A stretch of 64,000 bases of DNA from JBHGYD01 sp041920415 (GTDB lineage: Bacteria; Bacillota; Bacilli; Bacillales; Anoxybacillaceae): assembly GCA_041920415.1 (NCBI GenBank), contig JBHGYD010000054.1, positions 105,538 through 169,537 on the forward strand, read 5' to 3'. A program made the translations under genes and the position numbers. Every line of letters begins with the position of its first letter. Position 1 is the first letter of the stretch. The notes under the pieces are model-generated. The model was not told the origin of the DNA, made no database searches, and saw only the letters and a list, made by a program, of their open reading frames with translations. This document shows positions 43,894-52,630 of this stretch, one piece after another.

Positions 43894-43919
43894 TTAAAAA
43901 ATGAAAGAAGTGAAGTGAT

Positions 43920-44489
43920 ATGCAAGAAAAAAAGGCACTCCGAGAACAAATGAAAGCGCGGCTGCAACAATTAACGGATGCGGAAAAACAAGTATATGAT
44001 AAAGAAATTGCGAAAACGTTATATACACTTCCGCTTTGGCAAAAGGCAACGACGATTGCGATTACGATTTCAAGAGGAAATGAAGTGAACACAAAACCAA
44101 TTATTGAAAAGGCGTGGCAAGAAGGAAAAACGGTATGTGTACCAAAATGCAATCCTAATACGAAAACGATGACGTTTCGGGAAATCCGTTCATTTTCCCA
44201 ATTGGAATCTGTCTACTTTGGATTGCAAGAACCGATCGAAGCGATGACAAAGGAAGTTTCAGCGAGTGAAATCGATGTGATGATTGTGCCTGGTGTTTGT
44301 TTTTCAAGGAATGGCTATCGAATTGGTTACGGCGGCGGATATTATGATCGATATTTACAGCATTTTTCACAACCAACGATTTCTTTAGCGTATACGGTTC
44401 AAATTGTCGAGAATCTTCCGTCTGAGCCCCATGATATTCCTGTGAAAATAATTATTACGAATGATGAGGTTATTGTATGTGATGAATGA
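43920..44489 (+). CDS. yqgN: 5-formyltetrahydrofolate cyclo-ligase
   Basis: 189-residue ATP-dependent enzyme that converts 5-formyl-THF to 5,10-methenyl-THF, clearing a dead-end folate. Signature blocks are DVMIVPGVCFSRNGYRIGYGGGYYDRYL and the N-terminal LREQMKARL. The ribosome site before the ATG at 43920 is weak (GAAGTGAAG). The last codons overlap the following gene. Confidence 0.95.
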   Translation: MQEKKALREQMKARLQQLTDAEKQVYDKEIAKTLYTLPLWQKATTIAITISRGNEVNTKPIIEKAWQEGKTVCVPKCNPNTKTMTFREIRSFSQLESVYFGLQEPIEAMTKEVSASEIDVMIVPGVCFSRNGYRIGYGGGYYDRYLQHFSQPTISLAYTVQIVENLPSEPHDIPVKIIITNDEVIVCDE

Positions 44490-45258
44490 ATGGGTGTATG
44501 TGGTAGCTGTTATAGCTGTGGCAATTGGTGGTTGGTGGGTTCGTTCTCTTTCTGTTTCGGGGGCGATTGCGACGGTGTTCGTCGGATTAGCAGTAGCAGA
44601 GGGATTTTCATGGAAAGGGTTGGTTGTATTAGGAGCGTTTTTTATCAGCTCGAGTTTTTGGAGTAACTTTCAACAGAGAAAAAAACTAAAATTTTTAGAA
44701 AAAATTGAAAAAGGATCACGCCGTGATTATATACAAGTATTGGCCAATGGAAGTATTCCCGCGGTAATCAGTCTCTTTTCCATTTATTTTTCTTCCGTTC
44801 CTTGGCTAGACATGTTTATCATTTCGATTGCTGCTGCAAACGCCGACACGTGGGCATCGGAAATCGGCAGTTTAAGTAAACAATCACCGCGGTTAATTAC
44901 GACGTGGAAAAAAGTAGAAGCTGGTACATCGGGAGCGGTGACGTTGCTTGGCACATTGGCTGCGCTAGGAGGAGCGGTGTTTATTGCGGTAGTAAGTTCT
45001 TGGTTATGGAGCGGAATTCCGATTGTTATTATTAGTATATTTGGCTTTTTCGGGAATTTTTTTGATACGTATCTCGGTGCTGTATGGCAGACGACGTATC
45101 GCTGTGTGGTTTGTGGAATAGAAACAGAGAAAAAGCATCATTGCATGCGAGAAACCGTACGAATAAAAGGGTACCGTTTTATCAACAATGATATTGTTAA
45201 CTGGTTGTCGATTATGTGTTCAATAATTGTTTATTTTTTTGTCACGAAGTTGCAATAA
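44482..45258 (+). CDS. DUF92 family membrane protein
   Basis: 258-residue protein with six or more membrane segments, family blocks SVSGAIATVFVGLAVAEGFSWKG, SSSFWS, ANADTWASEIG and GTSGAVTLLGT, plus a cytoplasmic CVVCGIETEKKHHC cluster. Eukaryotic relatives include TMEM19 and phytol/farnesol-kinase-like proteins, but bacterial function is unknown. Start uncertain: ATG 44482 or 44461, both overlapping yqgN. Not present between yqgN and yqgO in B. subtilis. Confidence 0.85.
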   Translation: MNEWVYVVAVIAVAIGGWWVRSLSVSGAIATVFVGLAVAEGFSWKGLVVLGAFFISSSFWSNFQQRKKLKFLEKIEKGSRRDYIQVLANGSIPAVISLFSIYFSSVPWLDMFIISIAAANADTWASEIGSLSKQSPRLITTWKKVEAGTSGAVTLLGTLAALGGAVFIAVVSSWLWSGIPIVIISIFGFFGNFFDTYLGAVWQTTYRCVVCGIETEKKHHCMRETVRIKGYRFINNDIVNWLSIMCSIIVYFFVTKLQ

Positions 45259-45356
45259 ATGGTGGCAGAAACAACGAAGAAACGGTGTACAATGATGAAC
45301 TATAAAAGGTGTAAATATGTTATATATACTTTGAATAATGGAAGGGGAAGAAATCA

Positions 45357-46307
45357 ATGCTCAATCGTGTGAATCGTGTTGCATTAATCGGAACAGGTTT
45401 TGTCGGCTCAAGCTATGCTTTTGCTCTGTTAAACCAAGGAGTAACGGAAGAGCTTGTGTTAATTGATATTAATAAAGAAAAATCAGAAGGGGATGCGATG
45501 GATTTAAACCATGGGTTACCGTTTGCTCCTTCACCAACAAAAATTTGGTTTGGTGATTATAGTGATTGTAAAGATGCAGATATTGTTGTGATTACAGCAG
45601 GAGCAAATCAAAAGCCAGGGGAAACACGCCTTGATTTAGTTCATAAAAACATGAACATTTTCCAATCGATTGTTTCACAAGTAATGGAAAGCGGATTTAA
45701 CGGTATTTTCCTTGTGGCGACGAATCCGGTAGATATATTAACATATGCGACTTGGAAATTTTCTGGGCTACCAAAAGAACGTGTCATTGGTTCGGGAACG
45801 ATTTTAGACACGGCTCGCTTCCGCTATTTGCTGGGTGAATATTTCCAAGTCGATGCAAGAAATGTGCATGCGTATATTATCGGAGAGCATGGGGATACAG
45901 AATTGCCGGTTTGGAGCCATGCTGATATTGGAGGAAGACCGGTTTTAGACCTTGTTCGTGAAAGAGAGCAATATAAACAGGAAGATTTAGAGCAATTGTT
46001 TTTAAACGTCCGCGATGCCGCTTACCATATTATTGAACGAAAAGGTGCTACGTATTACGGAATCGCCATGGGACTTGTTCGATTAACAAAAGCGATTTTA
46101 CAAAACGAAAATTCCGTTTTAACGGTGTCTGCTTATTTGAACGGAGAATACGGTCAGAATGATATTTATATCGGTGTTCCAGCTGTCGTCAATCGCAACG
46201 GTATTCGTGAAGTTATTGAATTAAAACTAACAGAAGAAGAACAAGAAAAATTTGCTCATTCAGCAACGGTACTAAAAGATATAATGAAGCCATTTTTTGC
46301 TAAATAA
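45357..46307 (+). CDS. ldh: L-lactate dehydrogenase
   Basis: 316-residue NAD-dependent enzyme reducing pyruvate to L-lactate for redox balance under oxygen limitation. NAD fold GTGFVGSSYA, active-site loop GANQKPGETRLDL and catalytic histidine in IGEHGDTE identify a bona fide LDH (Gln-102-type specificity residue in NQKPGE region supports lactate over malate). GGAAGGGGAAG precedes the ATG. No clear Rex site was found upstream. Confidence 0.96.
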   Translation: MLNRVNRVALIGTGFVGSSYAFALLNQGVTEELVLIDINKEKSEGDAMDLNHGLPFAPSPTKIWFGDYSDCKDADIVVITAGANQKPGETRLDLVHKNMNIFQSIVSQVMESGFNGIFLVATNPVDILTYATWKFSGLPKERVIGSGTILDTARFRYLLGEYFQVDARNVHAYIIGEHGDTELPVWSHADIGGRPVLDLVREREQYKQEDLEQLFLNVRDAAYHIIERKGATYYGIAMGLVRLTKAILQNENSVLTVSAYLNGEYGQNDIYIGVPAVVNRNGIREVIELKLTEEEQEKFAHSATVLKDIMKPFFAK

Positions 46308-46339
46308 AAGCGACTCATTGATTACGAGTCGCTTTTTTT
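46306..46339 (+). terminator. Terminator of ldh
   Basis: GCGACTC (46310-46316) pairs with GAGTCGC (46326-46332), flanked by A-rich sequence and followed by T7. Confidence 0.9.
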
Positions 46340-46409
46340 GTTTCATAAATTGTGAACGGATTGGAAAAAAGAATAAAGAATGATTGATCAAGTGAAGGAG
46401 GAGAATCAA

Positions 46410-46586
46410 GTGAATAAGCTTCTTTATTCAGCATTAGCGCTTGTTATAGGGGTTATACTGTATCGTTATCGTTACAATATCATAAATATAGTTTTACGCG
46501 CTCGTCCGTTGCAACAACTACTTGTTCGTTTTGCGATGAACATTCCGTTCGTTCGTCAGGCAATTATCTCCCAAGTATTTCGATAA
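46410..46586 (+). CDS. yqgO: Small membrane protein YqgO
   Basis: 58-residue protein with an N-terminal membrane segment (LLYSALALVIGVILYRY) followed by a basic amphipathic half (ARPLQQLLVRFAMNIPFVRQ). The GTG at 46410 has AAGGAGGAG upstream; the ATG at 46380 lies before that site. B. subtilis yqgO is a gene of the same size in the same place, before yqgP (gluP). Function unknown. Confidence 0.72.
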   Translation: MNKLLYSALALVIGVILYRYRYNIINIVLRARPLQQLLVRFAMNIPFVRQAIISQVFR

Positions 46587-46596
46587 TTATGGTACA

Positions 46597-47343
46597 ATGA
46601 TAAAAAAATGGGAGCTTATTTGTTTTGATCTCGACGATACACTTATCGATTACGAACGGACGTTTCAAGCGGCGATTCATCATTGTTTCACCGCTTTTTT
46701 CGGACAACACCCTCACTTTCCCCAATGGTTTGCGGTGTTCAAACAATGTTGTGATCGTTATTGGTCTGACTATGCTTGCCGGCGTTTGACGCGGGTAGAA
46801 TATCGGCGCCGTCGTTTTCTCGAAACGATGTACCTATTTCATATGAAAGCGGACGAAAAAATGGCCGATGAGTTTCATACTTATTTTGATGAAGTAGTAA
46901 GCCGATTTGCCATTCCTATAGAAGGGATGGTACCGCTTTTGCATCGGTTGCGTGAGCGTTCCATTCAGATCGGCATCATTACGAATGGAACGAGCCGAAT
47001 ACAGCGTGAAAAAATTTTCTACCTTGGACTTGGTCATTTCTTTTCTAATGAAGAAATGATTATTTCAGAAGAAGTGGGGTATAAAAAACCAAATCCTGCT
47101 ATTTTTCATTACGCTTCCCATTGCCTCGCACCTCGCTCTCAACATCGATTATTTGTCGGGGATTCGTGGGAACTTGACGTGGTGGGAGCGTTGCGGGCAA
47201 ATTGGGAAGCGATTTATTTTAATACGCGCAATAAAGCTCCATGCACAACACATCGGCCTTTTGCAATATGTACAAACGCAAAGCAGCTTGTTTCTTTGCT
47301 GTGCGACCAGGAAGGGAGAGGAGAGATTGAACGGACATGTTGA
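46597..47343 (+). CDS. HAD-superfamily hydrolase
   Basis: 248-residue haloacid-dehalogenase-like phosphatase. Motif I FDLDDTLIDY, motif II IITNGTS, motif III lysine in YKKPNP and motif IV VGDSWELDVVGA are all intact, so it should be catalytic. The cap is helical (C1). The start at 46597 lacks a clear ribosome binding site. Its end overlaps the gluP start by 17 bases. Substrate unknown; resembles the YjjG/nucleotidase type. Confidence 0.88.
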   Translation: MIKKWELICFDLDDTLIDYERTFQAAIHHCFTAFFGQHPHFPQWFAVFKQCCDRYWSDYACRRLTRVEYRRRRFLETMYLFHMKADEKMADEFHTYFDEVVSRFAIPIEGMVPLLHRLRERSIQIGIITNGTSRIQREKIFYLGLGHFFSNEEMIISEEVGYKKPNPAIFHYASHCLAPRSQHRLFVGDSWELDVVGALRANWEAIYFNTRNKAPCTTHRPFAICTNAKQLVSLLCDQEGRGEIERTC

Positions 47344-48499
47344 TCTTTTTTATTGGCAGCTTGTGTATTCTTTTGTAAGGCGGCAATATCGAATTATTAA
47401 ATTATCGAATGTTCCCAATGAAATTTGGTTAGAGTCGTTTCAGAATAAAAACGTTCCGCTCATCCGCATCGTTCGTTATGATATCGATTGGAGCAGCTGG
47501 CTTAAGCGCGATATAGAATATACGTGGCATGTGGCACAGCAGTTGAAAAAACGCTATATGAAACGTTCCTTTCAAGTATTGAACATTTATATTTCTACAT
47601 ACCCACCTGTCGATGATTGGGGATTTCTTGTTGCAAAACCGTTATCGTTTTCGCAAAGCAATCGTACTGTTTTACAGACGCTGCTCATTCATTCCGCAAA
47701 TGTGCAAGATTCGCTGCAGCAATTAAGCGAAATGATAGGGGAACCAGTTCGATTACCTTCGCTTGAGCGGCATGACGATCCGTTCATGGCTATAGAACAT
47801 ATCAAACAGCAAATATTCCGTTTAGAGAGAGAGCAACAAGAAAAGGAAAAGCGCTTGTTTGAATACGGAAAGCCAGTTTTCACCTACGTATTTATTGTGC
47901 TACAAGTGTTGATGTTTCTTGTCCTCGAATGGAAAGGTGGCAGCACGAACCCCGCTGTTTTAATTCAATATGGGGCAAAGTTTAATCCCCTCATTAAAGA
48001 AGGGGAATGGTGGCGCTTTTTTACACCGATTTTTTTACATATTGGTTTTTTTCATTTATTTATGAATACAATGGCACTTTATTATTTAGGAATGACGGTA
48101 GAACGTCTGTATGGTTCGTGGCGCTTTTTTGTTATTTATTTACTAGCAGGATTTTTTGGAACGCTCGGTAGCTTTTTGTTTACCTCTTCTCTTTCCGCCG
48201 GAGCGTCGGGGGCGATTTTTGGGCTATTTGGTGCTCTTCTTTATTTCGGAACGGTCTATCGCCATCTTTTTTTACAAACGATGGGGACGAATATCATTGG
48301 CTTAATTGTGCTAAATTTAGTATTTGGTTTGATTATTCCCGGCATTGATAATGCTGGACATATCGGTGGATTAATCGGCGGCTTTTTAGCGGCTAGTATT
48401 GTTCATTTGCCACGTCACCGCTTATGGAGCAAACAATTCGTTTCGTTCGTTTTCACGTCCCTTGTTGCTGTTCTTGGTTTATATATCGGATTGAGGTAA
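47327..48499 (+). CDS. gluP: Rhomboid intramembrane protease GluP
   Basis: 390-residue rhomboid serine protease. A cytoplasmic N-terminal domain of about 185 residues precedes the membrane domain; catalytic Ser294 is in GASGAIFG and His345 in NAGHIGG; HIGFFHLFMNTMALYYLG provides the oxyanion-side residues. The TTG at 47327 has GAAGGGAG eight bases upstream; the frame to 47153 only shadows the HAD gene. B. subtilis GluP has C-terminal TPR repeats, which are absent here. The protein ends shortly after the last membrane segment. Confidence 0.92.
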   Translation: MNGHVDLFYWQLVYSFVRRQYRIIKLSNVPNEIWLESFQNKNVPLIRIVRYDIDWSSWLKRDIEYTWHVAQQLKKRYMKRSFQVLNIYISTYPPVDDWGFLVAKPLSFSQSNRTVLQTLLIHSANVQDSLQQLSEMIGEPVRLPSLERHDDPFMAIEHIKQQIFRLEREQQEKEKRLFEYGKPVFTYVFIVLQVLMFLVLEWKGGSTNPAVLIQYGAKFNPLIKEGEWWRFFTPIFLHIGFFHLFMNTMALYYLGMTVERLYGSWRFFVIYLLAGFFGTLGSFLFTSSLSAGASGAIFGLFGALLYFGTVYRHLFLQTMGTNIIGLIVLNLVFGLIIPGIDNAGHIGGLIGGFLAASIVHLPRHRLWSKQFVSFVFTSLVAVLGLYIGLR

Positions 48500-48503
48500 A
48501 CGA

Positions 48504-49370
48504 TCACGGGGAAATTTTTTGAAGAAGCTGAAATTTTTCCCCGTTTTTTGCTTCCGTTAACACGATGAGATGGGAATAATCTTTGCTTAATAAAATAAGC
48601 GGTATCGTGCTGCCGATAGGAGAAATAACGGAGCCGTCTTTTCGTTTCATACCTAGGAAATAATTTTTATATAACCCTTCCCAAAGGTTCCCAATGATTT
48701 CTTGAGTTTTTTCTAGGGAAAGGTCAGGGAATGGCTGTTCATTGTAAACAATTAATTCCGGCAAGTATAAATGATAGTAGTTTTGGTCACGAATTGAAAA
48801 ATGGTCGAACAGTGTTTTTGTCGTGTACTGGAGAAATTCGTTTGTCGTTTTGTTTAATACGCTTTGCCACTCTATTTCTTCTGGTGTTTTTGCGTGGCGA
48901 AAGGAGGTAAACGGGCTATACGGAGAATCGATCACATATAATTGATCGCCGCTCATTTTTTGGCTGCTTGTAATGGTGTTGCCTTTATGAATTTCTCCTT
49001 GGTGGAAAGAAATGGATTGGAAGAAATGGCTATCGTTTAGTTTTATTTCTTTTTCTTGGAGCAATGTTTTACTATTTTCTCTCCATTTTGATAATGTTCC
49101 GATTAAACGTCCATCAGCAAAAAGGAAAGAAATGTCTTGACGCAAATACACGTTCCGATCTAAAGAAGAAGACACTGTCCAAAGTAATGAGTACGTATCA
49201 TCTTGCTTTTGTGACTGTAGTTTAGTGATCGTTTTTGTCCATCGTACCGTTGGGTCAATGGGGAAGAACGTAATCGTCTCCTTTGCTGGTTGTTGAAGAG
49301 AAAACGGAAACATATACACGAATAGTAAAAATACGAGCAGCATCATCATGATTTGCAATATTCGTCTCAT
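48504..49370 (-). CDS. Hypothetical secreted or membrane-anchored protein
   Basis: 288-residue protein with an N-terminal hydrophobic segment (ILQIMMMLLVFLLFVYMF) and a hydrophilic remainder. It mentions no catalytic motif I recognise; aromatic-rich stretches (DQNYYHLYLPELIVYNEQPFP) and a Ser/Thr-rich middle suggest an extracytoplasmic fold. GGAGGCG precedes the ATG at 49370. It is divergent from spoVAF with 127 bases between and absent from this place in B. subtilis. Confidence 0.6.
   Translation of the reverse strand: MRRILQIMMMLLVFLLFVYMFPFSLQQPAKETITFFPIDPTVRWTKTITKLQSQKQDDTYSLLWTVSSSLDRNVYLRQDISFLFADGRLIGTLSKWRENSKTLLQEKEIKLNDSHFFQSISFHQGEIHKGNTITSSQKMSGDQLYVIDSPYSPFTSFRHAKTPEEIEWQSVLNKTTNEFLQYTTKTLFDHFSIRDQNYYHLYLPELIVYNEQPFPDLSLEKTQEIIGNLWEGLYKNYFLGMKRKDGSVISPIGSTIPLILLSKDYSHLIVLTEAKNGEKFQLLQKISP
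48506..48549. terminator. Bidirectional terminator gluP / hypothetical
   Basis: ACGGGGAAATTT (48506-48517) pairs with the AAATTTTTCCCCGT arm (48531-48544), followed by T5. It overlaps the last codons of the minus-strand gene. Confidence 0.85.
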
Positions 49371-49497
49371 CGTTCGCCTCCATAAATTTGGACAAGTTTT
49401 TCACCAATGTATGCACAGGTAGTGGAAAATATGTATGAATAGATGTTCTATTGTCAATGATGATTGATAAAATGGATTGTAGCGCAGGTGAAAGACG

Positions 49498-50961
49498 ATG
49501 GAAGAACAAAGAACGAGGCGATCGGTTTCAACAATATTAAATGAGAATGTAGCGTATTTGCGCGAGCAGCTAGGAGTTGGGAAAAGTTTCGACGTCATTC
49601 ATTTAGATGTGGAATATGCAGGACGTGCGATGTCCTTTTTTATGATTGACGGGTTTGTGAAAGATGATATTTTACATTACATTATGAGATTTTTAGCTTC
49701 GCTTGATGAGGAAACGTTACAGTCGCATCCGCTTGAAAAACTGCTGAAAACATATCTTCCCTATGTAGAGTTAGAAAAAACAAACGATTTAGAGCGAGTC
49801 ATAGATGGTGTGCTCGCTGGTCCAACCGCTTTAGTGATTGATGGGATCGATTATGTCATTTTAATTGATGCACGTACGTATCCCGTTAGAGGACCACAAG
49901 AACCTGATATGGAACGAGTGGTTCGTGGAGCGCGTGATGGTTTTGTCGAAACCATCGTTTTTAATACGGCGTTAACACGGCGAAGAATTCGCGACCGTTC
50001 ACTACGAATGGAGTATATGCAAGTAGGGAGACGTTCGAAAACGGATGTTTGCATTTGTTATATTGAAGATATTGTGAACCCGGAAATTGTCAAAAGTGTT
50101 AAAGAGGCAATTTCAAAAATCGATACAGACGGAATACCAATGGGAGAAAAAACAGTAGAAGAGTTTATTTCTGGACGGCATTGGAATCCATATCCAGTTG
50201 TCCGCTATACGGAGCGACCGGATACAGCAGCTACCCATTTATATGAGGGACATGTTTTAGTAATGGTCGATGGTTCGCCGAGTGTTTTAATTATGCCGGC
50301 CACGTTTTGGCATCATTTACAGCATGCTGAAGAGTATCGCAATAAGCCGATTGTCGGTGCGTATTTGCGCCTTGTCCGTTTTTTAGCCGTTTGGGTTTCT
50401 CTTTTTTTACTGCCGCTTTGGTATTTATTCATGACGGAACCAGAACGATTGCCTTCTGTTCTTTCTTTTCTTGCAAAAGCAAAAATGGGGGATATTCCTT
50501 TATTTGCGCAAATTATTATGATTGAGATTGGTATCGATATGTTAAGAATGGCGGCGATTCATACGCCTTCTTCTTTAGCAACAGCCCTAGGATTAGTGGC
50601 AGCGCTTATGATTGGAGGTGTCGCCGTTGAAGTTGGTCTATTTTCTAATGAGGTGATTCTTTATTTTTCCATTGCCACGATTGGAACGTTTGCGACACCA
50701 AGTTACGAGATGGGACTAGCGAATCGATTGGTACGAATCGGATTGTTGATGGCAATCGCTCTTTTCAGTGTCTACGGTTATGTGATTGGCATTACGGTAT
50801 GGCTTTTGTTGCTAGCTCGCATGAAATCGTTTAACGTACCTTACTTATGGCCGTTTATCCCATTTTCTTATCGAGCGATGCGCGATGTACTCATTCGCTC
50901 ACCAATTCCGTTAAAAAATCGACGTCCAACCGTATTGCATCCGCGTGATCCTGACCGATAG
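49498..50961 (+). CDS. spoVAF: SpoVAF-type spore germination protein (GerA family)
   Basis: 487-residue protein of the GerA/SpoVAF family. The N-terminal soluble half includes VDGVLAGPTALVIDG-like text (VIDGVLAGPTALVIDG) and RGPQEPDMERVVRGARDGFVET; the C-terminal half has about five membrane segments and PFSYRAMRDVLIRSPIPL. SpoVAF is a subunit of the SpoVA dipicolinic-acid channel assembly in Bacillus spores. Here it stands alone rather than in a spoVA operon. CAGGTGAAAG precedes the ATG. Confidence 0.85.
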   Translation: MEEQRTRRSVSTILNENVAYLREQLGVGKSFDVIHLDVEYAGRAMSFFMIDGFVKDDILHYIMRFLASLDEETLQSHPLEKLLKTYLPYVELEKTNDLERVIDGVLAGPTALVIDGIDYVILIDARTYPVRGPQEPDMERVVRGARDGFVETIVFNTALTRRRIRDRSLRMEYMQVGRRSKTDVCICYIEDIVNPEIVKSVKEAISKIDTDGIPMGEKTVEEFISGRHWNPYPVVRYTERPDTAATHLYEGHVLVMVDGSPSVLIMPATFWHHLQHAEEYRNKPIVGAYLRLVRFLAVWVSLFLLPLWYLFMTEPERLPSVLSFLAKAKMGDIPLFAQIIMIEIGIDMLRMAAIHTPSSLATALGLVAALMIGGVAVEVGLFSNEVILYFSIATIGTFATPSYEMGLANRLVRIGLLMAIALFSVYGYVIGITVWLLLLARMKSFNVPYLWPFIPFSYRAMRDVLIRSPIPLKNRRPTVLHPRDPDR

Positions 50962-50977
50962 AAGAGGGTAACTCAAA

Positions 50978-51067
50978 GGAGCTGCCACTCTAGTGGTATT
51001 TGGGATGTGGTGATAACATAGTGCTTAACATGGCTGTTCCACTACTTTTGGGCAGCCTCTTTTTATT
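50978..51067 (+). other. Structured intergenic segment ending in a T run
   Basis: GGAGCTGCC (50978-50986) can pair with GGGCAGCC (51050-51057) around about 60 bases holding a small CCACT/AGTGG hairpin; CTCTTTTTATT follows. It may be a long multi-branched terminator of spoVAF, a small RNA, or a repeat remnant. Confidence 0.5.
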
Positions 51068-51099
51068 ATGAATTTTTTGAAACGGTATTCGTTCGCTTC

Positions 51100-51127
51100 T
51101 TGACGGTCCTATCGATTTCTTTATACA
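51100..51127 (+). promoter_or_regulatory. Promoter of yqgQ-glcK
   Basis: TTGACG (51100-51105) and TATACA (51122-51127) with a 16-base spacer; a TATAAT nearby (51130-51135) lies too far from the -35. Confidence 0.6.
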
Positions 51128-51185
51128 TTTATAATGTGCAGAAAACGAAAAATAATACCGCAACAGCTAAGACGTAGGTGAAAAA

Positions 51186-51398
51186 ATGAAAACGGTTTAT
51201 GACGTTCAACAATTATTAAAAAAATTTGGCACCATTATTTATGTCGGTGATCGTTTAGCCGATTTAGAGTTGATGGAAGAAGAATTAAAAGAGCTGTACC
51301 AATCGCAACTTATTGATGTCAAAGAGTATCAAATGGCGCTTTTGATTGTAAGACATGAAGCACAATTCGAGCGAGAAAAACGAATGAAAAAAGGATGA
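51186..51398 (+). CDS. yqgQ: DUF910 protein YqgQ
   Basis: 70-residue three-helix protein starting MKTVYDVQQLLKKFGTIIYV with GDRLADLELMEEELKELY, the DUF910 signature. It comes directly before glcK as in B. subtilis; single-stranded nucleic-acid binding has been suggested from structures of this family, but the role is unproven. AGGTG lies before the ATG. Confidence 0.9.
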   Translation: MKTVYDVQQLLKKFGTIIYVGDRLADLELMEEELKELYQSQLIDVKEYQMALLIVRHEAQFEREKRMKKG

Positions 51399-51405
51399 AG
51401 TGAAG

Positions 51406-52377
51406 ATGACAGAAAAGTGGTTAGTAGGTGTTGATTTAGGCGGAACAACGATTAAAATGGCCTTTGTAAACATGTACGGTGAGATCGTTCACAAGTGGGA
51501 AATCGATACGGACCATTCTGAACAAGGAAAAAATATTGTAACCGATATCGCAAAATCGATTGATCAAAAGCTAGAAGAGCTAGACCAACCAAAAAGTAAA
51601 TTGCTCGGTATTGGAATGGGCGCACCGGGACCGGTTAACACGGAAACAGGGGTGATTTATCAAACGACGAATTTACCGTGGAAAAACTATCCGTTGAAAG
51701 ATGTATTGGAAGTGGAAACATCGCTTCCGGTTGTTGTTGACAATGACGCAAATATTGCTGCTATTGGCGAGATGTGGAAAGGTGCGGGAAATGGAGCGAA
51801 AGATTTAATTTGTGTAACGCTCGGCACCGGAGTAGGCGGTGGGATTATTGCCAACGGTCAAGTCGTTCGAGGAACAAACGGGGCTGGCGGTGAGATAGGG
51901 CATATGACTTCCATCGCTGAAGGTGGAGCGCCTTGTAACTGCGGTAAAACCGGTTGTTTAGAGACGATTGCTTCAGCGACCGGTATTGCAAGAATTGCCA
52001 AAGAGAAGCTGGCAAAAGGTGAAACAACAAGCGTGTTACAACAAATATACAAAGAAAATGGAAAAGTGACGGCAAAAGATGTATTCGATGCGGCGAAAGC
52101 AAATGACGAATTAGCGCTTGAAATTGTTGATTACGTGACATTCCATCTTGGATTAGCATTAGCGAATTTGGCGAACGGACTCAATCCAGAAAAAATCGTC
52201 ATTGGTGGCGGTGTTTCGAAAGCAGGCGATATTTTAGTAAAGCATGTTCGCACGCATTTCGATCGTTTTGCATTTCCGCGCGTTGCTGAAGGGGCGACGA
52301 TTGCGATTGCTACGCTAGGCAATGACGCAGGAGTCATTGGCGGAGCATGGTTAGTGAAACAGGCTTTTTCACAATAA
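51406..52377 (+). CDS. glcK: Glucokinase (ROK family)
   Basis: 323-residue ATP-dependent glucokinase feeding glucose-6-phosphate into glycolysis. Phosphate-1 motif GVDLGGTTIK, the ROK zinc site CNCGKTGCLE, and substrate residues in VDNDANIAAIGE and GAGGEIGHM are present. ATG at 51406 is used; GTG at 51400 is an alternative. Translationally close to yqgQ (seven bases). Confidence 0.96.
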   Translation: MTEKWLVGVDLGGTTIKMAFVNMYGEIVHKWEIDTDHSEQGKNIVTDIAKSIDQKLEELDQPKSKLLGIGMGAPGPVNTETGVIYQTTNLPWKNYPLKDVLEVETSLPVVVDNDANIAAIGEMWKGAGNGAKDLICVTLGTGVGGGIIANGQVVRGTNGAGGEIGHMTSIAEGGAPCNCGKTGCLETIASATGIARIAKEKLAKGETTSVLQQIYKENGKVTAKDVFDAAKANDELALEIVDYVTFHLGLALANLANGLNPEKIVIGGGVSKAGDILVKHVRTHFDRFAFPRVAEGATIAIATLGNDAGVIGGAWLVKQAFSQ

Positions 52378-52382
52378 TGGAC

Positions 52383-52418
52383 AACGGGAAGCATATATGT
52401 TATGCTCCCGTTTTTTTT
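52383..52418 (+). terminator. Terminator of yqgQ-glcK
   Basis: AACGGGAAGCAT pairs with ATGCTCCCGTT with one mismatch, and eight T follow. Confidence 0.88.
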
Positions 52419-52630
52419 GTAACCTTTTTTCTTTTCATTCGTCTATAAGTGATGTAAATAAAAATATTGTAGTACACGAACGTTGAAAAAGAGTTGTTTT
52501 TTTGTAAAAAAAGTATTAAGATTGATGTTGTTTAATGGAAACAAAATCTATTTATGTAAAAAAATAAAATATATTCCCGAAAACTTTGTATATGTGGCTC
52601 GTCTCTTTACAAAAGGAGGTTAAAAAAACA

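Noticed and set aside
45259..45356. Rex operator before ldh
   Set aside because: No match to the TTGTGAA...TTCACAA pattern; only AT-rich sequence with several weak -10 candidates.
47153..47326. N-terminal extension of GluP
   Set aside because: It only shadows the HAD gene; a ribosome site directly precedes the TTG at 47327.
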